Of a stretch of 41,394 nt of DNA, positions 25,077 to 32,924 are shown piece by piece; position 1 is the first letter of the stretch, and the number at the start of each line of letters is the position of its first letter. The position numbers and the translations under genes are program-made. The notes beneath the pieces were generated by a model, which was not told where the DNA came from, made no database searches, and saw nothing but the letters and a program-made list of their open reading frames with translations. Origin of the DNA: Thermoproteota archaeon (GTDB taxonomy: Archaea; Korarchaeota; Korarchaeia; Korarchaeales; Korarchaeaceae). Location: contig JAOZFG010000005.1 in assembly GCA_027491435.1 (NCBI GenBank), positions 1 to 41,394 of the forward strand, read 5' to 3'.

Positions 25077-28013
25077 TTAGCCGCTGGCTGTGACGGAGAT
25101 CTCGTCTATCTGGACAGCGCCGTCTCCGTTCTGGTCCACCCAGGACAGCAGGGCCCAGGTGGCTCCGGTGAGCTCATCGGCCTTCTCAGCGAGGAAGGTA
25201 GCGGCGGCCTGAGTTCCGAACCTGGTGGCTCCCTCGACAAGGACCACCTTCCTGCCGGCAGTTTCTCCTATGAGTACCACGGCTATGTCCTTCTTTCCGT
25301 AGTCAGCTCCGCTAACGGTGTCGGACTTGCCGCCGACGCTTATTGTGGTGGAGCTTCCGCTGTATTTGAACTCGACTCCAAACACCTTGTTAAGGGTCTC
25401 AGCCGCCTTGTTGGCCTTGGGACCTCCGACGACGAACAGGTTGCCCTCAGGAGCCTGTGGATAGGCAGCTATCTTGACGGGAGTGTTGAGTCCAAAGGCA
25501 GACCTCAGCATTTCAGCAGCAGCTAAGTCCTCATCGCTTCCATAGACTGGAGTTCCTCCTATCACAGCAGCCGCTGATAAGTCGAGGCTTGCCTGTCCAG
25601 TTATGAACACGTCCTTTATGGCGAAGGCCCATATAGTGCTGTACTTGCTTATGGCGCTAACCTTTATCTCAGCTGGTCCAGCTGGAGTGGCGGCCAACAT
25701 ACCAGGAGTCAACTTGATTATGAAGACCCCAGGCTCATCGCCGGGTGTAGCCTTGCCCTTAGCCACTATCTTTCCAGCGGTCAGCAGGCCTGCACTTACT
25801 ATCTTGTAGTACACCTCGGCCTCGCTGGAAGGCTTGCCTCCCACGAGCACCCTGACCTCAACCTCAGCGCCCTGGGCCTTGTCTATTATCGGGTTGACGG
25901 TTATACCGGCTATCTCAGCGAACTTAGGCTCCCTGAAGACGAGCCACTTATCAGGTGAGAACGGATAGTCCCTGTTAGCGACGAGGTGCATGTACAGGCT
26001 GGTCGGGTTGTACTCGTCCAGTATGAACGGACCGTTGCATATCACAGCGTGCTTGTGAGCCTCTATGAACTTAACAGCGTTCTCGTAGGCGGTCTTGGCC
26101 ATCTTCTCTCCAACAGGAACTGGTACTTCGGAGGCCTTGGACAGGGCGGGAGGTATGAAGCCCTCCTTGCTGAAGGACTCCAAGGCTGACTTTATGTCCA
26201 TAGCGTGAGGCTGCTGTATCGGGTCTATCTGATCGATTCCCCTAGCAGCGGAGCTGGACTCTCCGAAGGCGTACTTGCCATCGACCACCAGCTTCTCCAT
26301 GGCAGCTATCACGTACCAGGGCATGGAAGCCCAGAATGAGGCGTAGTCAGCTATCTCGTTCTTGTCGAAGTGCCAGTAGTCGACGTAGACCTCTATGGCA
26401 GTATCGTTTATTATCTTAAAGCCCTTTATGGTCTCCATGTACTGGGCAGTACCGGAGGCCACGTCAGGGTCATAGTACGGGTCGGGCTTGCCGGGCTCGC
26501 TCTCATCGCTGGACCACTCCCAGTTTATGTAGAAGCTGTACAGGATGTCGGCCATGCTCATAGGAGTTCCATCATGCCACTTGCCGAACAGGTAGTTAAG
26601 GGTCACCTTGCTCTTGGCCTTAACTCCCTTACCAACCTTGACCCACTTGTTCTGTACCGGATCCCACTTTATGGCATCCTCGGGCACATCTATGTCCTTT
26701 GGTCCCTCACCAGGCACGTAGTTGTAGTATACAGTGAAGTTAGCTCTCCAAGGCAGGACCTCACCGCTGTGTGGGTGCCTGTCCAAGGCGGGGTCGGTTA
26801 TAGCCCTCCATATCAGCACGTCGTAGTACCAGGTCAGGCCTCCTATAGGCTGCCAGGCTGAGAGGGTCAGGAACTTGGCGCCAACGTAGAGGGTCTTGCT
26901 CTTAGGCTTGTGAGCGCTCATGTAAGCCCACTTGCTGGCAGCTCCGTAACCGAAGTCTATTATTATGTCCTTAACCTCCTTCCTAGCGGCGTAGTATTCA
27001 GTGCCAACGGCCACGAATATTCTGACGGCCTCCTCTATTCCGAGGAGTATGGACTTCCTCATGAGTTCGTTCCTCTCAGTCTCGGACTTGTACTGACCGA
27101 GGTACAGCTTCTGTGAGAGTTCATCGAGCTCGTCGTTCTTGTAGTTCCAGTAAGTGGGCTCGGCCCATCCAGGCATGTAGCCGTACCAAGGTGAGTACAT
27201 CTGGGCAGGTATGTAGTCCTTGTACTTGCTTAAGCCTCCTCCCCACCCCTCAGTGTAGAGGTGCCACTCGCCCTTGGCGGGGTCGTCGAAGTACACGGTG
27301 AAGAAGGCCTTCCTAGCGTCGGCGTATATCCTGTTGACCTTGATACCGAACTCCTCTATCAGGTTGGCAAGGCTGTCGCCAAACTGGTGCCTTATTGGGT
27401 CATCTATCCTTATGAAGAAGTTAACCTCAATGGGTTTGCCGTTGTAGTACCAGAGCTTGCCTTTCTTGACGGCTCCAGCCTTTATCAGAGCGTCAGCCAT
27501 CATTCCGAAGGCCTTACCCTTGTCAAACATTATTCCGAGCTGATCTATGTCGTCGCTTATCACCTTATAGTCGTAGTCGAATGGGGTGACTGCAGCAACG
27601 GCGGGAGCTCCCTCGCCCTTGAGTATGTCGTTAACAAATCCCTTCCTGTTGACCAGGTAGTGGAAGGCGAACCTGAACTTCTTTATGGCGAAGGGATTGA
27701 ACTTACCACCGGCGTTAGGGGCAGGGTTTAGCAGCAGGCTGTACATACCTCCCAAGGGGTTCTTGAGCAACTTTATGTTGGGATCTTTCCTCATCTCGTC
27801 AAGCATGGCCGGAGGAACTCTCCAGTAGTGCCAGTCTATCTCGCCGCTCTTGACGGCGAGCATGGCCGAGGCGTCGCTGTATATCCACTTGAAGTAGATC
27901 TCGTCGCTCACTGGACCTTTCTTGGCCAAGACAGGCACGTAGGGAACGAGCAGGGCAGCGACCAGTAGGAACGCTGCCAAAATCTTCAAACTATTTCTGA
28001 TTACGGGGTTCAT
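25077..28013 (-). CDS. Very large peptide-binding protein (SBP_bac_5) with an S-layer-like C-terminal domain
   Basis: From ATG 28013 the protein has 978 residues. The N-terminus is a signal peptide (RNSLKILAAFLLVAALLVPY, cut near VLAKKGP). Residues to about 700 form a family 5 solute-binding protein, with DEIYFKWIYSDASA and later WHDGTPMSMADILYSFYINW. An Ig-like stretch follows. The last 180 residues contain NLFVVGGPKANKAAETLNKV and AAATFLAEKADELTGATWAL, which resemble archaeal S-layer domains, and the end has a calcium-loop-like DQNGDGAVQIDEI. No C-terminal membrane anchor is seen, so it may attach through the S-layer. GGGGTG nine bases before the ATG supports the start. Confidence 0.88.
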   Translation of the reverse strand: MNPVIRNSLKILAAFLLVAALLVPYVPVLAKKGPVSDEIYFKWIYSDASAMLAVKSGEIDWHYWRVPPAMLDEMRKDPNIKLLKNPLGGMYSLLLNPAPNAGGKFNPFAIKKFRFAFHYLVNRKGFVNDILKGEGAPAVAAVTPFDYDYKVISDDIDQLGIMFDKGKAFGMMADALIKAGAVKKGKLWYYNGKPIEVNFFIRIDDPIRHQFGDSLANLIEEFGIKVNRIYADARKAFFTVYFDDPAKGEWHLYTEGWGGGLSKYKDYIPAQMYSPWYGYMPGWAEPTYWNYKNDELDELSQKLYLGQYKSETERNELMRKSILLGIEEAVRIFVAVGTEYYAARKEVKDIIIDFGYGAASKWAYMSAHKPKSKTLYVGAKFLTLSAWQPIGGLTWYYDVLIWRAITDPALDRHPHSGEVLPWRANFTVYYNYVPGEGPKDIDVPEDAIKWDPVQNKWVKVGKGVKAKSKVTLNYLFGKWHDGTPMSMADILYSFYINWEWSSDESEPGKPDPYYDPDVASGTAQYMETIKGFKIINDTAIEVYVDYWHFDKNEIADYASFWASMPWYVIAAMEKLVVDGKYAFGESSSAARGIDQIDPIQQPHAMDIKSALESFSKEGFIPPALSKASEVPVPVGEKMAKTAYENAVKFIEAHKHAVICNGPFILDEYNPTSLYMHLVANRDYPFSPDKWLVFREPKFAEIAGITVNPIIDKAQGAEVEVRVLVGGKPSSEAEVYYKIVSAGLLTAGKIVAKGKATPGDEPGVFIIKLTPGMLAATPAGPAEIKVSAISKYSTIWAFAIKDVFITGQASLDLSAAAVIGGTPVYGSDEDLAAAEMLRSAFGLNTPVKIAAYPQAPEGNLFVVGGPKANKAAETLNKVFGVEFKYSGSSTTISVGGKSDTVSGADYGKKDIAVVLIGETAGRKVVLVEGATRFGTQAAATFLAEKADELTGATWALLSWVDQNGDGAVQIDEISVTASG

Positions 28014-28048
28014 ATTAAGCACACCCCTACGGATGAGCTGAGGGGAAC

Positions 28049-28057
28049 GTTTAAAAA
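28049..28057 (-). promoter_or_regulatory. TATA box of the peptide-binding-protein gene
   Basis: The minus strand reads GTTTTTAAAC at about 28058-28049, some 36-44 bases before the ATG at 28013. The leader would be 10-15 bases and carry GGGGTG, so this gene combines a TATA promoter with a ribosome-binding site. Confidence 0.5.
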
Positions 28058-28058
28058 C

Positions 28059-28376
28059 GCATAACCCAGCTTGCCTTTTTCGTCGAAATGATAAGTTGTT
28101 GCTAACATTTTATTATCGTTGAAAGGGCATTTTAGCAGGTAATCTCAATTATATTGCGGTTCTTAATAGTCCATTCCATCTCTCCGAGCACCATTGTATA
28201 ATACTCGCTAAAATAAGAAGTTAGACTGCTTTTAATCAGATAACGAAGATGTCCCGCGTTAATTCAGGTAGATTAGGATAGCTGATCCCGACTATCGGAT
28301 CAAAACAACTGGTATAACTCTTATTAGCTTAGATAGGCGTGTTTACTTAACTTTCATCGTTTTCAACGATTAACCT
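28059..28376. other. Intergenic region between the transporter and its neighbour regulator
   Basis: About 320 AT-rich bases. I see no gene. Short inverted repeats such as CGTTTTCAACG near 28358-28370 could bind a regulator, but nothing is clear. The region lies upstream of the binding-protein gene, so it would hold any operator used by the regulator at 28377. Confidence 0.4.
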
Positions 28377-29006
28377 CTACGGGCGTAACCCTCTGCTCTC
28401 TTTCATGTAGTTCAGGGCCGCTGCTAGTATAGAGCTAATTATACGAGGTTCATTTCTGCCAAAGCCCACTATCAACAGATCGCCCTCCTTTAAGCTAAAC
28501 ATCCTAATCAGTTTCTCTTCGTCAACTAGGCTATAATCTTTGAGCATATCACCTGATTCAGGGAAAATTATTCCACTAGATCCCATGTAAAGAACTAAAG
28601 CACCTTCACCACCATGTCTTACCACATCATCTCTAACCCTTATAACGTTCGTTGGGGAGGGCGCCCTCCTTATCACTACCGCATACCCCTCACCCACCAA
28701 GTTGAGCTTAACAGGAGTTGGTGGCACTAATTCATTTAGAAGTTCGTCTAGCAACTTCTGGCCTTTACTGGTTAGGTAGCATCCACCTCTATCGGCCATA
28801 ATGAGGCCCAACTTGCTGAATTTCCTTATCATACTCCTAACACTCCCTTCCCCCAGTCCCAGCAGCTTAGATAGCTTTTTCCTGCCGACTTTCTTATCTT
28901 TGATGGTAATTAACAGAAGGAGAGCGTGAGCTTCCGTGAAGTGAGGGGCTGGGCCCCTCCCCCTTTGCTCCCCCGCGACCTCCTCTAGGTAGCTTAAAAT
29001 CTCCAA
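28377..29006 (-). CDS. Winged-helix transcription regulator (DUF4443-like)
   Basis: The 209-residue protein begins with a winged helix: APHFTEAHALLLLITIKDKKVGRKKLSKLLGLGEGSVRSM then LSKLGLIMADRGGCYLT. The pattern 'GEGSVR.MI..L...GLI....GC.LT..G' matches archaeal DUF4443 and NrpR-type N-terminal domains. A ligand-sensing-like alpha/beta domain follows (YAVVIRRAPSPTNVIRVRDD, GEGALVLYMGSSGIIFPESG). It starts with TTG after GGGGGT. It lies next to the peptide transporter and may control it; this is only inference from position. Confidence 0.7.
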   Translation of the reverse strand: MEILSYLEEVAGEQRGRGPAPHFTEAHALLLLITIKDKKVGRKKLSKLLGLGEGSVRSMIRKFSKLGLIMADRGGCYLTSKGQKLLDELLNELVPPTPVKLNLVGEGYAVVIRRAPSPTNVIRVRDDVVRHGGEGALVLYMGSSGIIFPESGDMLKDYSLVDEEKLIRMFSLKEGDLLIVGFGRNEPRIISSILAAALNYMKESRGLRP

Positions 29007-29050
29007 AGTACCCCCTATGGCAGAGGGAGAAGGTAAAAATAAGTTTTCCT

Positions 29051-29785
29051 TCAGTCGTCTTCCCTTAAGAGCCCTAAGGCTTGTTGGTGCTTCTTCCCGT
29101 GGTCCCAGAATTCCTCAACTTCCTCTTTAGGCAGGCCCAGCTGGTTTGCCACGAGCTCCACTGAAGCATTTGGGTTTGCCCTCCTTATATCCTCTATTTT
29201 CTGGGCTAGGTAGTCCTCATAGCTTATCGCTTCTTCCCAAAGCCTCTCAAACCTCTCCTTGAATATGCTGGCCAAGCTCTCGGATTCTATCTTCACCCCC
29301 ACCCTAGTGGGTTGCTCCAAACCTACCTTCTCCGGGAAGCCGAGCACCACTATCTTATTGTCGACCACCATGTGCCTCAGGTCGTAGACGACGAGGCCCC
29401 CGTGGTACTTTATCTCGGCTCCGGCCTTCCTGTATAGGTGTCCGACGTAGAGCCTCTCACTTCCCTTGGGGAGCAAGTACCTAACCCTGGCCCCCCTGTT
29501 TACTGCCGCCCTTATCTCCTCTACAACCTTATCAAGAAAATCGCTTTGCCCTCTGGGCCTGCTTCCGGTGACTGATCCGAAGACCTCCTTTTTAGCGCTC
29601 CTTAAAGCTTCAAGCACTGAGTTGAAGTAAAGCGTCCTTGAGAGGAGCCTTGTCACCTCGAACATCTTCTCCAGCAGCTTTTTTCTGCCCTCTAGCTCGT
29701 GCCTGCTGAGGTAGAGCAGCACTATAGTGGCCACCAAGAGTATAAACTCGACAATCAAGAGGGCTAGAGCCAGTAGTTGCTCCAC
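29051..29785 (-). CDS. Membrane-anchored PLD-like protein with a degenerate catalytic motif
   Basis: From GTG 29785 the protein has 244 residues. An N-terminal membrane helix (about 2-26) and a coiled segment lead to a phospholipase-D-like domain (RVRYLLPKGSERL, YDLRHMVVDNKIVVLGFPEK, SIFKERFERLWEEA). In true PLD enzymes HxKxxxxD is needed; here RHMVVDNK lacks the Lys, so the domain probably senses or binds. The tail SVELVANQLGLPKEEVEEFW looks like a small helix-turn-helix. AGGTGATC before the GTG sets the start; a GTG at 29818 is less likely. It diverges from the gene at 29848. Confidence 0.7.
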   Translation of the reverse strand: MEQLLALALLIVEFILLVATIVLLYLSRHELEGRKKLLEKMFEVTRLLSRTLYFNSVLEALRSAKKEVFGSVTGSRPRGQSDFLDKVVEEIRAAVNRGARVRYLLPKGSERLYVGHLYRKAGAEIKYHGGLVVYDLRHMVVDNKIVVLGFPEKVGLEQPTRVGVKIESESLASIFKERFERLWEEAISYEDYLAQKIEDIRRANPNASVELVANQLGLPKEEVEEFWDHGKKHQQALGLLREDD

Positions 29786-29817
29786 GCGATCACCTCTCAG
29801 GCGAGTCCACGAGACCA

Positions 29818-29829
29818 CATTTTTATTCC
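29818..29829. promoter_or_regulatory. Shared TATA region between the divergent genes at 29785 and 29848
   Basis: TTTTATTCC at 29821-29829 is 20-28 bases before the plus-strand ATG at 29848. Its complement GGAATAAAAATG is about 33-43 bases before the minus-strand GTG at 29785. One box may serve both directions. Confidence 0.4.
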
Positions 29830-29847
29830 TTGTCTCGCGGTTACAAA

Positions 29848-30102
29848 ATGATGCGGATCAGGTTCAAGCTCTTGATGAAGTACAGGGACTTGGTGGGTCA
29901 ACCTGAGGTGGAAGTAGAGGTGCCGGAAGGCTCAACAGTGAGAGAGGCCCTCATCGCATTAGAGGAGAAGTACCCGCAGCTTAAAGGGGTGCACCAGGAT
30001 GAGGGACTCGTCCTTCTCAAAGGGGGCAAGGGAGTAAGCTTGGACGACGTCCTGGAGGGGAAAGAGGAGATCTCCCTGCTCCACTCGATAGGGGGAGGTT
30101 GA
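29848..30102 (+). CDS. MoaD/ThiS-like small sulfur carrier or archaeal modifier
   Basis: The protein has 84 residues with the beta-grasp fold: MMRIRFKLLMKYRDLVGQ, EVEVPEGSTVREALIALEEKYP, and the end SIGGG. The C-terminal Gly-Gly is where MoaD, ThiS and SAMP proteins are adenylated and given sulfur or joined to targets. The ATG at 29848 is preferred to the TTG at 29830, because the TATA box lies at the right distance from it. It shares a transcript with the molybdopterin-type protein that follows, which suits a role in molybdopterin synthesis; it could also serve tRNA thiolation or protein tagging. Confidence 0.85.
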   Translation: MMRIRFKLLMKYRDLVGQPEVEVEVPEGSTVREALIALEEKYPQLKGVHQDEGLVLLKGGKGVSLDDVLEGKEEISLLHSIGGG

Positions 30103-30103
30103 A

Positions 30104-30547
30104 CTGGCCTGCTTCGAGAGGGGTGGTAGGGGAAGCAGGAAAGTCGATACGAATAACTGGAAGCTGGAGGTCTCGGGAAGGGTCAGGAGGAACCTGGCAT
30201 TAACGCTAGACGATCTTATGTCCATGCCTAAGGTCGAGCTGATCACTGACTTCCTGTGTCGGTCAGGAAGGGTTGAAAAGGACGTGAGGTTCGAAGGCGT
30301 TAGGGTCAGGGACGTCCTAACGCTGGCCCATCCCCTGAAGTACAACTGTGTCAGGTTTGAGAGCCTCGACGGCTTTTACCTAAAGGTGGACAGGGAAGCA
30401 GCCACGTCAGACGAGTCCATAATAGTGCTTAGGATGAACGGTTCCTTCCTCACGCCTAGAAGGGGCTATCCAGCGAGGCTTTTCATAGCCTCGCTTCAGG
30501 GGCCTAACAGCCTAAAGTGGTTGCACAGGATAGTCCTGACCGAGTGA
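30104..30547 (+). CDS. Small sulfite-oxidase-fold (molybdopterin) protein, no standard start codon
   Basis: The domain is NWKLEVSGRVRRNLALTLDD, then LMSMPKVELITDFLC with the Cys that binds molybdenum in this family, VRFEGVRVRDVLTLAHP, DGFYLKVDRE, RRGYPARLFIASLQG and SLKWLHRIVL. ATG 30218 would cut off the first strand. Upstream the frame stays open to a TAG at 30089, but holds no ATG, GTG or TTG. GGGGGAGGT at 30091-30099 sits four bases before a CTG at 30104, which gives 147 residues. Either CTG is used or the N-terminus is lost. It directly follows the sulfur carrier gene. Confidence 0.65.
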   Translation: MACFERGGRGSRKVDTNNWKLEVSGRVRRNLALTLDDLMSMPKVELITDFLCRSGRVEKDVRFEGVRVRDVLTLAHPLKYNCVRFESLDGFYLKVDREAATSDESIIVLRMNGSFLTPRRGYPARLFIASLQGPNSLKWLHRIVLTE

Positions 30548-30559
30548 TTTAAAATATTT
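30545..30559 (+). promoter_or_regulatory. TATA box of the saccharopine dehydrogenase-like gene
   Basis: GATTTAAAATATTTG lies 18-32 bases before the ATG at 30577, overlapping the stop of the preceding gene. It fits leaderless transcription. Confidence 0.55.
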
Positions 30560-30576
30560 GAAAGGAAAGTGCCTGG

Positions 30577-31767
30577 ATGCGCATAGCGGTTCTGGGAGCT
30601 GGAATAGCTGCCTCCTCTATAACTTACGATTTAGCTGACGATGAGGTCAGCCCCGAAGTTGAAGAGGTTCTAGTAGCTGATATAGTAGAGGAGAAGGCTA
30701 GAAGGGTAGCTGAAGGGGCCAGCAAATTCACCAGTAAGAAGGAAGTGAGACACGCCAGGGTGGACGCCTCTAAAGTGGAGGAAGTCTCCTCCCTGATAAG
30801 GGGCTATGACGTGGTGATCAACGGGGTCATATACACCTACATACCTCAGGTGATGAGGGCCGCCCTTAAGGCCGGCGTGCATTACGTCGACCTGGGCAGC
30901 GATGTGGAGACGGTGTTGAAGCAATATGAGATGGACGATGACTTTAGAAGGGCCGGGCTAATAGCTGTTCCTGGCATGGGGGGAAGCCCAGGCACCATAA
31001 ACGTGGCTGGGAAATACGCTATAAGCTTGCTGGACAGGGTTGAGAGGCTCCTGTTGAGGGAGGGGTGGGTGGACCTAACTCCCTACGAGGGCCTAGGCGT
31101 ACCCTTGCCAGTGCCCTATTCCCTGGAGACTATACTCGACGAGCTGGAAGACCCAGTTGAGGTCTGGGAGGACGGTAAGATAGTCAAGGTTCCCGCCTTC
31201 TCTGGCAGGGAGGTAATGGAGTTCCCCCAGCCCATAGGGGAGGTCGAGCTTTACTACGTGGAGCACCCCGAGGTCTTCACCTTGGCCAGGCATTACCAGG
31301 AGAAGGGGCTTAAGTTCGTAGACTACAAGCTCTCCTTCCCGAGGGAGCTCTACCTCAAGTACAGGCTGCTGTACGAGCTGGGCTTGACCAAGCAAGTTAA
31401 GCCGAAGGGGTGCGAAAGGACCTTCAGGGACCTCCTCAAGGATAGGGTAGAGGCTACCCTAGAGGGAAAGGAGTTCAAAGTGATCGATTATGACGTCATG
31501 AGGGCCATAGCCGAGGGAGAGCGTTCGGGTAATAAGGCTAGGGTTGTGGTGGACGTCTTCACCGGCTGGCACATTAAGTGGGAACTCTCAGCTCAGTCCA
31601 CCTTAGTGGGAATGCCCGCCTCCATATTGGCCCAGTGGATAGCCAAGGGAGTTATAGAAGAGAAGGGCGTCAGAGACCCAGAGGAGGTCGTTGATCCTCT
31701 TCCCTTCTTCGACGAGTTGAAAAAGAGGGGCTCTAGGGTTACCGTAACCCTAGAGGAGCTAACATGA
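30577..31767 (+). CDS. Saccharopine dehydrogenase-like oxidoreductase
   Basis: The 396-residue protein has an N-terminal NAD(P)-binding fold (MRIAVLGAGIAASSITYDLA), VVINGVIYTYIPQVMRAALK, AGVHYVDLGSD, and GLIAVPGMGGSPGTINVAGK, all typical of the saccharopine dehydrogenase family. The central part is the family's substrate domain, and STLVGMPASILAQWIAKG closes the fold. The family includes the lysine-pathway saccharopine reductases and the carboxynorspermidine enzymes, and I cannot choose the substrate. It ends in a nine-base overlap with thiI on the other strand. Confidence 0.82.
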   Translation: MRIAVLGAGIAASSITYDLADDEVSPEVEEVLVADIVEEKARRVAEGASKFTSKKEVRHARVDASKVEEVSSLIRGYDVVINGVIYTYIPQVMRAALKAGVHYVDLGSDVETVLKQYEMDDDFRRAGLIAVPGMGGSPGTINVAGKYAISLLDRVERLLLREGWVDLTPYEGLGVPLPVPYSLETILDELEDPVEVWEDGKIVKVPAFSGREVMEFPQPIGEVELYYVEHPEVFTLARHYQEKGLKFVDYKLSFPRELYLKYRLLYELGLTKQVKPKGCERTFRDLLKDRVEATLEGKEFKVIDYDVMRAIAEGERSGNKARVVVDVFTGWHIKWELSAQSTLVGMPASILAQWIAKGVIEEKGVRDPEEVVDPLPFFDELKKRGSRVTVTLEELT

Positions 31768-32868
31768 ATCAAGCAGGTCGTCTATCCCAACCTTCTTGAC
31801 CACCTTCGAGAACTCCTCCCAGTTTCCCCTAGTCTTGGGCTTTAACGGTGCGAACGGGCAGCCCTCCGTCTTTCTAGCGGTGATCTCGTAGGTGCCTATC
31901 TTCCTGGCTAGGTCCATGATCTCGTCCTTGTCCATGCCTATCAACGGCCTAAGCACGTTAACTGGTAGGCACCTGGAGGTAACTGCCATGTTATGCAGGG
32001 TCTGAGATGCCACCTGTCCTAGGGAATCACCCATCACAACGGCAAGGGCTCCATGCCTCTCAGCTATTTTAGACGCCTCAACTAACATCCTCCTTTTACA
32101 GAGGAGACAGGTCCACTCCCTGGCCTCGCTGGCCTTTGAGAGGAAGTTGTAGTGATCCACGATGATAGGCTCGTGCACGTGCCCATATGAGTAGCGCCTC
32201 AAAACTTTGAGGACCTCCCTGAACCTGCGCTCTCCCTCCTCAGTTATCCTGAAGTGGACTGGTATTATCTCAGCCCCCCTCCTCATCATCAACCAAGCGG
32301 CTACGGGGCTGTCAATCCCGTCGCTTATCAGGGCGAGCACCTTACCCTGAGTCCCCACAGGAAGCCCTCCAAATCCCTCTATCCTCTCGTCAAACAGATA
32401 GGCCGCCTTCCCTATTATCTCTATGCCTATAACTTGGTCCGGATCCTTAAGGTTCACTTCCCTGCCCGTCTTCTCCTTGATATAGCCTCCAATAACTCTG
32501 GCCAGCTCTACAGAGGTTAGGGGGAACTCCTTAGTCACCCTCTGAGCTCTCACAGCGAAGCTTCCCTCCCCCTCTTTGGCCACCACCAGGGCATACTCCT
32601 TCAAAAGATCGAGCTGGGCTGGCACCTCCAGGGCCGGGCTGTATGATTTTACGCCTAACACCAACTTGGTCACATCCCTAACCTTAGGATCCGAAGAGTA
32701 CGCTACTATCCTGCTGACCCTCCTGACGACCTTTGTGAAGGAGACCCCCTCGTTCAGGTAAGTTTCCCTGACGTTGTTGATCAGCACTTCCTCGAACTCC
32801 TTCCTCACCCTGCGGGTCTTTAGCCCTATCTCCGAGTACCTGATCAGCACCGTGTTAAATTTCCTCAT
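31759..32868 (-). CDS. thiI: tRNA 4-thiouridine synthetase ThiI, without rhodanese domain
   Basis: The 369-residue enzyme adenylates U8 of tRNA before sulfur transfer. It has an N-terminal ferredoxin-like region, a THUMP domain (GEGSFAVRAQRVTKEFPLTSVELARVIG), and the PP-loop ALISDGIDSPVAAWLM, in which the usual SGG is SDG. CLLCKRRM and KTEGCPFAPLKPK supply the cysteines common in archaeal forms. The bacterial C-terminal rhodanese is absent, so sulfur should come by another route. It diverges from the polB gene and shares its TATA box. Confidence 0.92.
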   Translation of the reverse strand: MRKFNTVLIRYSEIGLKTRRVRKEFEEVLINNVRETYLNEGVSFTKVVRRVSRIVAYSSDPKVRDVTKLVLGVKSYSPALEVPAQLDLLKEYALVVAKEGEGSFAVRAQRVTKEFPLTSVELARVIGGYIKEKTGREVNLKDPDQVIGIEIIGKAAYLFDERIEGFGGLPVGTQGKVLALISDGIDSPVAAWLMMRRGAEIIPVHFRITEEGERRFREVLKVLRRYSYGHVHEPIIVDHYNFLSKASEAREWTCLLCKRRMLVEASKIAERHGALAVVMGDSLGQVASQTLHNMAVTSRCLPVNVLRPLIGMDKDEIMDLARKIGTYEITARKTEGCPFAPLKPKTRGNWEEFSKVVKKVGIDDLLDSC

Positions 32869-32896
32869 GATATCCCCGGATAGGGACTTCTAAGGG

Positions 32897-32902
32897 TTAT
32901 AA
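32897..32902. promoter_or_regulatory. Palindromic TATA box shared by thiI and polB
   Basis: TTATAA at 32897-32902 reads the same on both strands. It lies about 25 bases before the polB ATG (leaderless) and about 30 before the thiI ATG, which would have a short leader containing GGGGAT. The intergenic space is only 56 bases. Confidence 0.5.
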
Positions 32903-32924
32903 GGTATGACCGTACATATCAGGG

